A stretch of 64,000 bases of DNA from a virus, in IMG/VR virus record IMGVR_UViG_3300032116_000033, positions 1 through 64,000 of that record; one strand, written 5' to 3'. The notes under the pieces were generated by a model, which worked only from the letters and a program-made list of their open reading frames with translations, did not search any database and was not told the origin of the DNA. Every line of letters starts with the position of its first letter. Position 1 is the first letter of the stretch. A program made the translations under genes and the position numbers. This document shows positions 1 through 7,947 of this stretch, piece after piece.

Positions 1-1
1 G

Positions 2-448
2 CGGTTTAGACTTGTTGTTGCTAATCCCTCAAGCCCGGTTGGGTATGGTAAGTCCAACTCTAACGAGTTTGGCCTGGTTGCCCCTAGAAGGGGACAACAG
101 GCGCTGACTGTGACGAGTACGCTCCCTAGTTGGAGCACAACTCGGGCCGTGGGCGTTTATTATCAAGACCAAGACGGAAACCACAGGCTTAAATTCAACT
201 TTACGGGGTCTTGTGCGGCGGGCGCGCGCACGTCCGGTACATGGGCTATTACTGGAGTTACGTGGAAAAACGTTGCTAACTTTTTGCAATGCGTTTCTGG
301 GTTTAGTAACGGAGGCGGTGCCGCCGTCGGAGCTTATACGACGCCGCCTAACGGCAACTCAATAAACCTGGAACATCTTTCTTCGACAACCACGCTGTAC
401 TGCATTTCCGGCGACGTCGAACTCGAATCTAGACCAAGCTGGGCATAA
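2..448 (+). CDS. 3' part of a tail-fibre-region structural protein (N-terminus outside window)
   Basis: The frame is open from the first complete codon at base 2 to the TAA at 446-448, so the beginning lies upstream. A GTG at 110 exists but the frame is open before it. The 148 visible residues are rich in Gly, Ser, Thr and Asn with alternating hydrophobic residues, as in beta-structured fibre proteins; I recognise no specific domain. It lies upstream of a run of fibre-like genes, which is the main reason for the call. It is followed closely by a 22-codon open frame and an intrinsic terminator, so it probably ends a transcription unit. Confidence 0.6.
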   Translation, partial: RFRLVVANPSSPVGYGKSNSNEFGLVAPRRGQQALTVTSTLPSWSTTRAVGVYYQDQDGNHRLKFNFTGSCAAGARTSGTWAITGVTWKNVANFLQCVSGFSNGGGAAVGAYTTPPNGNSINLEHLSSTTTLYCISGDVELESRPSWA

Positions 449-451
449 GCC

Positions 452-520
452 ATGGAACATCTAGAGCGTGTTTTAGACAAACTAGACCGCATCGATGAGC
501 GCTTGGACTTAAGCAATTGA
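452..520 (+). CDS. Putative 22-residue micropeptide after fibre gene
   Basis: An ATG four bases after the preceding stop opens a 22-codon frame (starts MEHLERVLDKLDRI) that would form one charged amphipathic helix. There is no strong Shine-Dalgarno, so translation would rely on coupling to the upstream stop. A peptide of identical length lies before the fibre gene at 3773 (see 3708-3776), which makes it a little less likely to be chance. No function can be assigned. Confidence 0.3.
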   Translation: MEHLERVLDKLDRIDERLDLSN

Positions 521-527
521 CGCCCTT

Positions 528-563
528 GCCGGTTTAGCGTAAAGTAGGAACCGGCTCTTTTTT
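528..563 (+). terminator. Intrinsic terminator after first fibre gene
   Basis: Perfect 7-bp stem GCCGGTT (528-534) / AACCGGC (549-555), 14-nt loop, then TCTTTTTT. It separates the upstream fibre gene from the next ribosome binding site at 583-590. Confidence 0.7.
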
Positions 564-598
564 CTCAATACATGGCCTCCATAAGGAGGACAGCGATA

Positions 599-727
599 GT
601 GGGTTACAATAAAGATAGCCAGGTCGAGTTCGACTCGATAGACAGAGCCAGCATCGCCTTGCAGCGCGACCGGCGCACGATAGCTAAGGCGATCGAGAGC
701 AATAGATGTGTAAACGGGTATTTTTGA
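599..727 (+). CDS. Orphan 42-residue NUMOD1-like DNA-binding peptide
   Basis: GTG start with an excellent AAGGAGGA ribosome binding site at 583-590; stop TGA at 725-727. The whole product resembles a single NUMOD1 repeat, the DNA-binding helix module found at the C-end of many HNH and GIY-YIG homing endonucleases: an EFDSIDRAS beginning, a DRRTIAKAIES helix, and the ending NGYF where NUMOD1 usually reads GYxF/W. No nuclease domain is attached. It may be a remnant of a homing endonuclease or a stand-alone DNA-binding peptide. The NUMOD1 match is by eye. Confidence 0.55.
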   Translation: MGYNKDSQVEFDSIDRASIALQRDRRTIAKAIESNRCVNGYF

Positions 728-744
728 AAGTTTAAGGAGTAGAT

Positions 745-1578
745 ATGCCACAGTTTTTTCAAGACAACATCCCGCTGCTCCAGAGGGACACTGGAACGCA
801 GATCAGCATGCCAGCGACGTACAACGGCCAGCTAGCGCGCGCCCGCGTGGCCGGCCAAGGCTACCGCTGGTCCTCCGCCCTCGCCTGCAACCTAGCCACC
901 ACCGGACTCGGCGGCCTCGATACCGGCGCACTCGCGGCCAACACCCTGTACCACGTGTACCTCTGCGTCAGCAGCAACATCGTAGGACTGGTGGTCAGCG
1001 CCAACGGCCCCAGCACGGGACCGACCGGCTTCAGCCAGAACAGGTACGTCGGGAGACTTCGAACACAGAGCGGCAGCGCGAACGTGGCAGAGCTCGCGGT
1101 AGTCAACGTGATCGTCGGAGCTGGCGATGAGATCCCGATGCCGATAGTAGGGGAGTGGCAGAGTTATACGCCTACCGTTGTTAGCGGTTGGACCGGCGGA
1201 ACTTTGGGCGGGCGCTACAGACGAGTCGGTAGCAACATGGATGTTGAAATAAGTATTGTTTCTCCAACAAGCTGGACCGGCAATATTGAAGCGAGGATTC
1301 CTACGGGCTTTACTGTCGATACAACTGCCATCCCAGCAGCAGCTCCTGGAGAGCGCTTTCCAGTTGGTCAAGCCGTATTTGTCGATGACTCCGCTTCGAC
1401 TCGATACCTAGGTACGGTCGTCTATTATACGACTACATCAGTTCGCATCTGGTCAACTGCTGGGGTAGATGTCTGGGCACCCATCGCCGGTAGACCTGTT
1501 GCAGGACAAAACGGTGCCGATGCAATCCATTTGACAATGACCGTCCCCATCGCCGAGTGGCAAGGTCTCTTCTCCTAA
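745..1578 (+). CDS. Tail fibre / receptor-binding structural protein (277 aa)
   Basis: ATG with an AAGGAG site (starts MPQFFQDNIPLLQRD). The N-terminal ~125 residues, with a region like YHVYLCVSSN and an RYVGRLRT turn, resemble the anchor segment common in phage tail-fibre distal proteins. The C-terminal ~150 residues (from about PIVGEWQSYTPTVVSGWT) form a Gly/Thr/Val-rich beta domain ending in LTMTVPIAEWQ, an arrangement typical of fibre tip or carbohydrate-binding domains. Base composition drops in GC from about position 1150, at the domain boundary, suggesting the tip was acquired separately. The exact fold is not recognised. Confidence 0.7.
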   Translation: MPQFFQDNIPLLQRDTGTQISMPATYNGQLARARVAGQGYRWSSALACNLATTGLGGLDTGALAANTLYHVYLCVSSNIVGLVVSANGPSTGPTGFSQNRYVGRLRTQSGSANVAELAVVNVIVGAGDEIPMPIVGEWQSYTPTVVSGWTGGTLGGRYRRVGSNMDVEISIVSPTSWTGNIEARIPTGFTVDTTAIPAAAPGERFPVGQAVFVDDSASTRYLGTVVYYTTTSVRIWSTAGVDVWAPIAGRPVAGQNGADAIHLTMTVPIAEWQGLFS

Positions 1579-1617
1579 ACCCTTTAACTTAACGAACATT
1601 AAACGAGGATCAAGCAT

Positions 1618-2976
1618 ATGTCACTTACCGGCACCGGCAGCTTAAGCCTAAAGAAAACGGATTTGTCCTCCGACCGCACCTCCGGCACCTACCGCAAGGT
1701 GCAGTTCGCCCACAAGGCCGCCGGCGGCGAGACCGGCATCAACCTGGCGGCCATGACGCTGCCGTCCTCGGAGATGCCTGGGTTCGTCCAGCCGACGCAG
1801 GCGGAGCTCGCGGCGTGCCAGCTTCTCTTCAACCAGCGGAACCTGACGCTGACCTCGTCCGTGCGCGGGACGCTCATCCCGTTCATGAGCTACGTGGTCG
1901 GATCGTCCACGCAGATAAACTTCACCGACTCCTTCGGCACCGCGCTTCCGGGCGAGGTCTTCGTGGGCGTCATCGACGGCACCAACCGCGACGGCGTGAG
2001 CGGAGCCGCCGCGAGCAGCATCGTGGCCACCGGTACGCTTCTGGCCGGAGCCAGCGACTTCAACGTCGGCACCCCGTTCGTCACGAACCTCTATCCTACG
2101 CAGCAGATCGGCGCGGTTTTAGTCTATCTAGACGGCCAGCTGATGATGCGGAACTCCGGCAACGCGACGGCTGCGCCATCCGCGGACGGCAACTACCAGG
2201 AAGTAAGTTCCGGCGGCGGTTACTCGAACCTGATCCGCTTTAATATCGTCGATAACTTGAACGACCGCGCGGTGACGGTGGTCAGCAACGGTAGCATGGT
2301 CGAGCAGCCTTCGGGCAGCATCAAGGCCACGGTAGAGACCTTGGCCGGACAGCAGGACGCAGTGATCCAGACCGTAGCGGCATTGGCCGGCGTTCCTACC
2401 AGCAACTTCTACGCGGCGCCGAACAACGTCGATATGCTTAGTTTTGGAAACTCGGTCTTGGCGTTGAACCAGAGCGCGGCACTGAAGAACGTGAGCAACA
2501 CGTTCACGCAGCCGCAGAATATCCCAGGCAAAACGGATGGTACGGCGGTGGCTCCTGGGTACATTGGAGAACGCATCACCTGGGCTACTCCGCCGTCGCT
2601 TCAGGCTGCCACCACTTCTTTATCAGATTGGACAAATGCTAACATTGTTCTTACTCCAGGTACTTGGCAGATTTTTGGAAGTTTTTTTGTTACAGGAACA
2701 ACTGCTACATCCATTGGAGCAGCAGCTACTACAGTGGTACAAATTACGGACGCTTCAAACACAGTTGTGCAAAATATGGAAAGTCAAATGTATATAATTA
2801 ATTCCGGCTCTTCTGCCTTAACTATAGGTTCTACAGTGGCACTGTATGGAACGGTAAGTATTAACACAACAACAACATATAAAGTAAGATTACAGAAAGC
2901 AGAAGCTGCAGCAACTTGTCAAATTTATAATACTGCTTTTGCTCGCAGCGTGTTTTACGCCGTCCGCATCGCCTAA
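1618..2976 (+). CDS. Tail fibre protein with C-terminal tip domain shared with the next gene (452 aa)
   Basis: ATG preceded by a GAGG site. Residues 1 to ~290 are a GC-rich fibre shaft/attachment region. Around residues 285-300 there is a motif NTFTQPQNIPGKTDG that commonly joins phage fibre shafts to tips. The last ~150 residues, beginning GERITWATPP and ending SVFYAVRIA, form a beta domain paralogous to almost the whole of the downstream 194-residue protein (shared GERxTWA, DWTNA, VRIA end). That tip is coded in distinctly AT-richer DNA than the shaft. Role inferred: receptor binding at the fibre end. Confidence 0.7.
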   Translation: MSLTGTGSLSLKKTDLSSDRTSGTYRKVQFAHKAAGGETGINLAAMTLPSSEMPGFVQPTQAELAACQLLFNQRNLTLTSSVRGTLIPFMSYVVGSSTQINFTDSFGTALPGEVFVGVIDGTNRDGVSGAAASSIVATGTLLAGASDFNVGTPFVTNLYPTQQIGAVLVYLDGQLMMRNSGNATAAPSADGNYQEVSSGGGYSNLIRFNIVDNLNDRAVTVVSNGSMVEQPSGSIKATVETLAGQQDAVIQTVAALAGVPTSNFYAAPNNVDMLSFGNSVLALNQSAALKNVSNTFTQPQNIPGKTDGTAVAPGYIGERITWATPPSLQAATTSLSDWTNANIVLTPGTWQIFGSFFVTGTTATSIGAAATTVVQITDASNTVVQNMESQMYIINSGSSALTIGSTVALYGTVSINTTTTYKVRLQKAEAAATCQIYNTAFARSVFYAVRIA

Positions 2977-3007
2977 ACTTAAACTAAATACTTGAAAGGA
3001 TAAAGAT

Positions 3008-3592
3008 ATGAGTATGGAACTTGTGCGTAAACCGGCTAGCTCATCCAACGACGGAGAGCTAGACTCATCCTCAGCACAGACGATAGCAGGAGCGAAGACG
3101 TTTACGGGAGCGTTGACTCCTTCAGGTGGGATAGTTGGAAGGACGGACGGGGTTGCGGTGCCGGCTGGGATGATTGGGGAGCGCGTTACTTGGGCGAGTG
3201 CTCCGGGAAACCAGGCAATGACCACGACAATGACCGACTGGACTAACGCATCTATATCATTATCCGCTGGTGTTTGGATGGTTTACGCTAACGTCCAGTG
3301 CATCGCAGAAACAGGCACAGCGGTATCTAACTTTAGCTCGGCCAACGTAGTAATAACAGATACCGGTAATGCTATTGTCCAGGAAATGGACCAACAATTG
3401 ATGTGCCGAACATCGGCGGCAGCTTCAGCCTTTCAAGCATGTACCTTGGCTTTCTCTTTTCTTGCTAATGTAAATAGCAGCACAACGTATAAAATTAGAG
3501 TTAGGCGTATTGACGGCGCGGGGACTGGCTCTGCTACGGTTTACAATCAAGGCACCAACAGGTCGCAATTTTACGCAGTCCGCATCGCGTGA
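3008..3592 (+). CDS. Short fibre protein, paralogue of the upstream fibre tip (194 aa)
   Basis: ATG after AAAGGATAAAG. After a 50-residue linker with KTFTGALTPSGG (the same fibre junction type as upstream) it carries a tip domain matching the C-terminal domain of the 1618-2976 product: TDGxAVPAG, GERVTWASAP, MTDWTNASI, and the same SQFYAVRIA ending. This looks like a duplicated receptor-binding module on a much shorter shaft, as in phages that diversify host range by carrying alternative tips. Function is inferred from this architecture. Confidence 0.7.
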   Translation: MSMELVRKPASSSNDGELDSSSAQTIAGAKTFTGALTPSGGIVGRTDGVAVPAGMIGERVTWASAPGNQAMTTTMTDWTNASISLSAGVWMVYANVQCIAETGTAVSNFSSANVVITDTGNAIVQEMDQQLMCRTSAAASAFQACTLAFSFLANVNSSTTYKIRVRRIDGAGTGSATVYNQGTNRSQFYAVRIA

Positions 3593-3600
3593 GCCCAGCT

Positions 3601-3663
3601 ATGAACGAACAACACAAGGTCATCCTGCCCCGCAAGGGGTCTCTCCCTGCTCTCGGCGCTTAA
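3601..3663 (+). CDS. Possible 20-codon leader peptide upstream of fibre gene
   Basis: ATG at 3601 to TAA at 3663 encodes a short basic/hydrophobic peptide (MNEQHKVILPRKGSLPALGA). Shine-Dalgarno is weak. It overlaps the first arm of two mutually exclusive hairpins (3625-3677), so a translating ribosome would control which forms. It may equally be chance; no conservation data are available. Confidence 0.25.
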   Translation: MNEQHKVILPRKGSLPALGA

Positions 3664-3677
3664 CGACCGCGGGGCAG
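3625..3677 (+). promoter_or_regulatory. Two competing RNA hairpins in the leader of a fibre gene
   Basis: CTGCCCCGC (3625-3633) is perfectly complementary to GCGGGGCAG (3669-3677). The same CCCC can instead pair locally as CCCC-GCAA-GGGG (3628-3639), a 4-bp stem with a GNRA loop. The two structures exclude each other. No U-run follows, so if functional this would act on translation or RNA stability rather than termination. Confidence 0.35.
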
Positions 3678-3707
3678 AACGGCCCAAGGAAGTGTGCTAA
3701 GATAGAT

Positions 3708-3776
3708 ATGGATACTCTGCGCTTAATCGACTCAAAGATACTAGAAAAAGCCAACAAGAAAGGTATCGTGAAATGA
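3708..3776 (+). CDS. 22-residue micropeptide translationally coupled to fibre gene
   Basis: ATG at 3708 to TGA at 3774-3776; the stop overlaps the next gene's ATG (3773) as ATGA, the usual coupling arrangement in this genome. The product (MDTLRLIDSKILEKANKK, then GIVK) is a charged helix of exactly the same length as the one at 452-520. Possible role: only to deliver ribosomes to the fibre gene. Confidence 0.4.
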   Translation: MDTLRLIDSKILEKANKKGIVK

Positions 3777-4837
3777 CTACGCCACGCATAGACAACCTAA
3801 ATAGCTATAATAATATGATTATAGGTGGAAATTTCGACTTCTGGCAGCGCGGTACGAGCTTCACCGCCGTAGCGAACAACGCCTACACCGCAGATCGCTG
3901 GCAGTACACGAAAGTCGGAGCAATGGTCGGCAACATCACAAGGTCCACAGACGTTCCTACCGTGGCGCAGTCCGGCTTCGCATCTCAGTTTAGTCTCCTG
4001 TACACGATCACCACCGTGGACTCGTCTATCGCCGCGGGCGAGGTCAGTCTCCTGAACTACAAGATCGAGGGATCCGACTACGCGCTCATCCACGGCGGTC
4101 AGAGCGCTAGGCTTCAGTTCTGGGTGAAGTCGTCGGTTACAGGCACGTACGGCGTTGCGCTTAGAAACAACGCCGTAAACAGATCGTACGTCACGACCAT
4201 AGCGATCAACGCTGCGAACACCTGGGAGCGCAAGACGATCGACTTTACCACCGACACCGCGGGAACATGGCTCCTCGACAACTCGACGGGTCTTCAGATC
4301 TCGATCGTGCTTGATTCTGGCACGGATTTCAGGACCTCGACTCTGAACAGCTGGCAGAACGGCAACTTTGTTGCGGGCAGCACCCAGGCAAACTTCTCGG
4401 CCACCAACGGCGCCACCTTCCAGCTCGCACAAGTCATGCTCGTTCCCGGCAGCTACCGCGCCGCGACGAACCTCATCTTCAAGCGCGCGGGAAGAAGCAT
4501 CGGCGACGAGCTGCGGATGTGTCAGCGGTACTGCGTTGCAGCCGCCACACTTCTTCCTGCAGCAGGTGGTGATGTAGCCGCAAACACAATAAATTTCTGG
4601 TTTCCTATGCCTGTTTTTATGCGAGGAACGATTAACTGGGACGCAAACGGCACTACATATGGAGTAGATTATGCCGTGGTGAATATCAACGGTACTAGTC
4701 AAAGTGGTTTTACATTAGCCACAGCATCCGCATCAGGTCTGCGCGCCAGGGTTATTGGCACAAAAAACGCGCATGGATTAACCACTGGGGTCTCTTTAGG
4801 CTGGGGCGGACTGGCCTTTTTTGAATCGGAACTCTAA
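3773..4837 (+). CDS. Tail fibre protein with carbohydrate-binding-like domain (354 aa)
   Basis: The N-terminus (NNMIIGGNFDFWQRG, then AYTADRWQY) is a signature often seen in phage tail-fibre and virion-associated carbohydrate-binding proteins, where a jelly-roll domain follows. Residues ~100-230 keep this beta-sandwich pattern (LQFWVKSSVTGTYG, FQLAQVMLVPGS) and contain FKRAGRSIGDELRMCQRYC, a C-terminal element typical of this family. The last ~90 residues are AT-richer. Start fixed by ATGA overlap with the upstream micropeptide. Likely a virion receptor-binding or spike protein. Confidence 0.7.
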   Translation: MTTPRIDNLNSYNNMIIGGNFDFWQRGTSFTAVANNAYTADRWQYTKVGAMVGNITRSTDVPTVAQSGFASQFSLLYTITTVDSSIAAGEVSLLNYKIEGSDYALIHGGQSARLQFWVKSSVTGTYGVALRNNAVNRSYVTTIAINAANTWERKTIDFTTDTAGTWLLDNSTGLQISIVLDSGTDFRTSTLNSWQNGNFVAGSTQANFSATNGATFQLAQVMLVPGSYRAATNLIFKRAGRSIGDELRMCQRYCVAAATLLPAAGGDVAANTINFWFPMPVFMRGTINWDANGTTYGVDYAVVNINGTSQSGFTLATASASGLRARVIGTKNAHGLTTGVSLGWGGLAFFESEL

Positions 4838-4875
4838 TCTAGATATACTACTCCAAACATAAGGGAGAACAATAC

Positions 4876-7140
4876 ATGGCAAAAGTATCACCACAGATCA
4901 AAGACATCGATTCTGCCATAGGACTAGAGCAGGAACCACTTACGTTTCTTCCTAGGGTCTCGGCACCTTTCACCACGGTAGTAAACCGCGCGCCGGTGGT
5001 AAACTTCGCCGCCGACGGACTTCCTAAGTTCGGCGTAGAGCGTATCATGACCCAGGGCATCGTAGAGGTACAGGGCGAGGTCGGTCCCAACGGCGAGCGA
5101 GTTTGGAAGCCGATCAACGACGTGCACAACGCGGTTAGGTTCTACGGTCCTTGGACGAATCCAATTGACGTAAACGGACAAAGACCTCAAGGTTCTTCTG
5201 GAGCAGTCTGTGAAATTACATTTTACGGAACTGGGCTAAATTTACTGAGATATAACGACAGTAGTAATAGAACTTTCAGTTACACAGTCAACGGAGGAAG
5301 CAGCACTAACGTAACAGGCGCTTGGGCCGACACTATCTTGGCCAGAAGCTACAGTTCTAATATAGTTTTTCCGATAATTAGTGGGTTGACTTTAGGATTA
5401 CACACCGTACAGCTCACAAGCTCAAGTAATGCTTTCGGTGTGTTTGGCTACGAGGTCCTCAACACCTCCGCATCCATCTTCCTCCCGCAGACCACCTCGT
5501 ACATCGGCGGCAGAAGACTGTTCCAGAACTCTACCGGGACCATGTCTCCTACGACCGGCTTCGAGTCCGGCACCTTAGGAACTCGCGGCGGCCACGTGCT
5601 GGTCTATCAGAAGGCTGACGGAACCATCGCCAAGGCCGTTACGCCCACCAACGCCGCAGCAGCTTTCCTGTCGTCGGCCGACCACACCAACGAGGAAGAG
5701 ATCCGTCGGTACTTTCCTCGTGAGTTTGGTGCTGGTCGGGGCGATGATTTTAGCAGCTTGACGGCATCAGCAAGCAACCGCGCCTTTACTTTAGATGACG
5801 GTACGACTACATTGGTTGGAAGTAATGCACTTATAAACGATAGATTTGCTATTGGTTACGAATATCTAAATACTTCTGCTACTGGTGATTACGTTACGCT
5901 TACTTTTGTTGGAACTGGATTAGATTTAGATGTTGTTCCAAGCACCGCTGCAGCTACCTTGTCTATTGCTATAGATGGATCGGCTGTTTCAGGGTCAGTA
6001 ACTTTCTCTACCGCCAACGTTAGGACAATAAGGAAAATATGTTCTGGTCTTCCATATGGAACGCACACTGTAAAAATCAATTGGACAACTAATGCTGTCG
6101 GCATTAATAGCTTCATCGTCTACGGTCCTAAAACTCCTACACTTCCTGCAGGTGCGGTGGCGCTGGCTGATTATTTTGTGATGGGGGATTCTACTGCAAT
6201 ATCTACTGCAGCAATAGACAGTGTAACTTCTGGAGCACTAAGAAAATATTGTGCACGAGAGTTTATATATTCTGGAACCTGGGCAATAACAGCAGTTAGC
6301 CCAAGTACTTTTCAGTCTGGACTAAACTTTCAATCTACAACTAATGGCGGATTTTGGGAATATAGTTTTTTTGGAACAGGGTTTGAGGTAAGAACTATTT
6401 TTGAGAACGCTCAAACTATGGCCTTAACAATTTCTGTTAATGGTAGTAGCAATCTATCGGGTTTTACCACACAATTCGCTCAGCAAAGCACAGGCTTAAG
6501 TTTCACAGCAAGTCCTACAGCTACTATATCTGGCACCTCAAGTGCCGTTGGTGTTGGTGTTTTGAGGGTTACTGGTTTAAGTTTAGGTCGACATACCGTA
6601 AGAATTACTAGTGGAAATACTGGTAGATGGTATGCCGACTCGTTCGACATCATCACCCCTATCCACTCGCCCAAGATCAACCAGCCGGGAGATCTTCAGA
6701 ACACGCTTCCGGTCGGATCGTGCGCGATCGGTGATATGAGGAAGTTCAGCGCGGCAGCGGTCAAGCCGTTGACGAACTGGGCGCAGGCGATTGGGGTTAC
6801 GAGTGCACCTACGACAACAAGTACGAGCTACGTACCGCTGCCTGATATGAGTCTTACGCTTAAGACCAGCGGTAATCCGGTTTTTATAACTTTTGATGCG
6901 CTTGTAACCAACAACACCGTAGGTCAGACGACTGACTTTTTCATATATGTCAACGGATTGCAAATACCAAACTTAAGGCAGGCGATGCCTGCCGCAAGCG
7001 GATACAGATCAGTTGTCAGTTTTGCTATGATCCAGCCATTAGCTGCAGGCTTTCACAAGATAGATGTATATTGGAGTGTCAGCGCTGGAACTGGAACAGC
7101 AATCGGTACAAACCGCACACTTACAGCTCGGGAGCTATAA
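4876..7140 (+). CDS. Large tail fibre/spike with three tandem beta-sandwich modules (754 aa)
   Basis: ATG with a GGGAG site. After a GC-rich ~90-residue N-terminal attachment region come three copies of one module, each beginning with (F/Y)xGTG(L/F) and ending with GLxxGxHTV: roughly residues 112-200, 330-410 and 490-595. This layout resembles the beta-sandwich domain found N-terminal to SGNH-type esterases and carbohydrate-binding modules. The modules are written in AT-rich codons while the linkers (FGAGRGDD, LPQTTSYIGGRR) are GC-rich. A C-terminal domain follows from ~residue 620. Likely a receptor-binding fibre; no catalytic Ser-His-Asp set is evident. Confidence 0.7.
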   Translation: MAKVSPQIKDIDSAIGLEQEPLTFLPRVSAPFTTVVNRAPVVNFAADGLPKFGVERIMTQGIVEVQGEVGPNGERVWKPINDVHNAVRFYGPWTNPIDVNGQRPQGSSGAVCEITFYGTGLNLLRYNDSSNRTFSYTVNGGSSTNVTGAWADTILARSYSSNIVFPIISGLTLGLHTVQLTSSSNAFGVFGYEVLNTSASIFLPQTTSYIGGRRLFQNSTGTMSPTTGFESGTLGTRGGHVLVYQKADGTIAKAVTPTNAAAAFLSSADHTNEEEIRRYFPREFGAGRGDDFSSLTASASNRAFTLDDGTTTLVGSNALINDRFAIGYEYLNTSATGDYVTLTFVGTGLDLDVVPSTAAATLSIAIDGSAVSGSVTFSTANVRTIRKICSGLPYGTHTVKINWTTNAVGINSFIVYGPKTPTLPAGAVALADYFVMGDSTAISTAAIDSVTSGALRKYCAREFIYSGTWAITAVSPSTFQSGLNFQSTTNGGFWEYSFFGTGFEVRTIFENAQTMALTISVNGSSNLSGFTTQFAQQSTGLSFTASPTATISGTSSAVGVGVLRVTGLSLGRHTVRITSGNTGRWYADSFDIITPIHSPKINQPGDLQNTLPVGSCAIGDMRKFSAAAVKPLTNWAQAIGVTSAPTTTSTSYVPLPDMSLTLKTSGNPVFITFDALVTNNTVGQTTDFFIYVNGLQIPNLRQAMPAASGYRSVVSFAMIQPLAAGFHKIDVYWSVSAGTGTAIGTNRTLTAREL

Positions 7141-7141
7141 T

Positions 7142-7489
7142 ATGTACTCTATCAAACTAGAATGGAAATCTTTTAACCTTGACCTTCAGGCAGTCGACGC
7201 TTGGATGAAAGCAAACTGCGGCGACAACTACTTAGGAAACTCTGCTGACGTTGCCCTCACGCTCTGGTTCAAAGAAAAACCAGAGAACGAGGAAGACGTC
7301 CTCGCCTACTGGGAACTTCTCGACGAGGAATCCGACGAGGCGAAGTCCTACCTTCCGGCCGAAGCGATCGCTAATAAGATCGCCGAACTAAAGGAAGGGC
7401 TCGTTCTTAAGTCGTGGGATGAGATGTCTGCGGCAGAGCGGAAGCTTATGCTGGGCAAATCGCCTTCCAGAGAAGATCTCGGACTCTGA
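7142..7489 (+). CDS. Acidic 115-aa protein, possible fibre assembly chaperone
   Basis: Start ATG 7142 chosen because GGGAG stands 7 nt upstream and it immediately follows the big fibre gene's stop. The product is acidic and helical (KPENEEDVLAYWELLDEE, WDEMSAAERKLML) with no signal or membrane segment. Phage genes in this position often encode fibre assembly chaperones; that is inference from place and size only. It is followed by an intrinsic terminator and a convergent gene. Confidence 0.6.
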   Translation: MYSIKLEWKSFNLDLQAVDAWMKANCGDNYLGNSADVALTLWFKEKPENEEDVLAYWELLDEESDEAKSYLPAEAIANKIAELKEGLVLKSWDEMSAAERKLMLGKSPSREDLGL

Positions 7490-7495
7490 TCTAAG

Positions 7496-7517
7496 AGGAC
7501 CCGTCAGGGTCCTTTTC
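7496..7517 (+). terminator. Intrinsic terminator between convergent genes
   Basis: AGGACCC (7496-7502), loop GTCA, GGGTCCT (7507-7513), then TTTTCTTTT. It ends the rightward fibre operon where it meets the leftward cluster; the hairpin overlaps the 3' end of the leftward gene. Confidence 0.85.
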
Positions 7518-7947
7518 TTTTCTCGTACAAAATTATCCGCACACCGTACGAGTCTTCCACGGGAAAGTTCTGCTGCATCGGCTGCTGGTATGCCCGATCC
7601 CAGTAGTCGGGCATCTCCTGCTCCATCACGTGCCGCGAGTGGTGCTCGTGAAACAGCTCGAACTGACCGATCCTGAAGCCGACCTCGTACCTCCATCCTA
7701 CCGTCATGAACTTCGAGTACGTTCCTTCACCGTGGATCTGGTTGCGCCAGAATCCGTTCCTCAGGAACGAGAGGTCGAAGTCGGTCGCGATCCTGCCGCG
7801 GTACTGATCGCACGGGATGTCGGGCGTCAGCATCTCGCGGTTGCACGTGAACTGCATAAGCTTCAGAGAGAACCTGTCGAGATCCAGGTACCGAGCCTGC
7901 GCCTCGGTTGCAAGGAGCATGACTATCGCGATAAGCAGAGTTTTCAT
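7504..7947 (-). CDS. Secreted/periplasmic protein of unknown function (147 aa)
   Basis: The N-terminus MKTLLIAIVMLLATEAQA is a classical signal peptide with a probable cleavage after AQA. The mature part is rich in aromatic and charged residues (SLKLMQFTC, YEVGFRIGQFELFHEHHSRH) and looks like a small beta-barrel or beta-sandwich; it has two Cys (in LMQFTC and IPCDQY) that could form a disulphide. It starts inside the last codons of the upstream metallopeptidase gene (ATGA overlap at 7944-7947). Candidate host-envelope or lysis/superinfection factor; family not recognised. Confidence 0.7.
   Translation of the reverse strand: MKTLLIAIVMLLATEAQARYLDLDRFSLKLMQFTCNREMLTPDIPCDQYRGRIATDFDLSFLRNGFWRNQIHGEGTYSKFMTVGWRYEVGFRIGQFELFHEHHSRHVMEQEMPDYWDRAYQQPMQQNFPVEDSYGVRIILYEKRKGP

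Noticed and set aside
3797-4702. 301-codon frame on the minus strand opposite a fibre gene
   Set aside because: Antisense to a clear fibre gene, basic/Cys-scattered composition, no ribosome site; a shadow of GC-biased codons.
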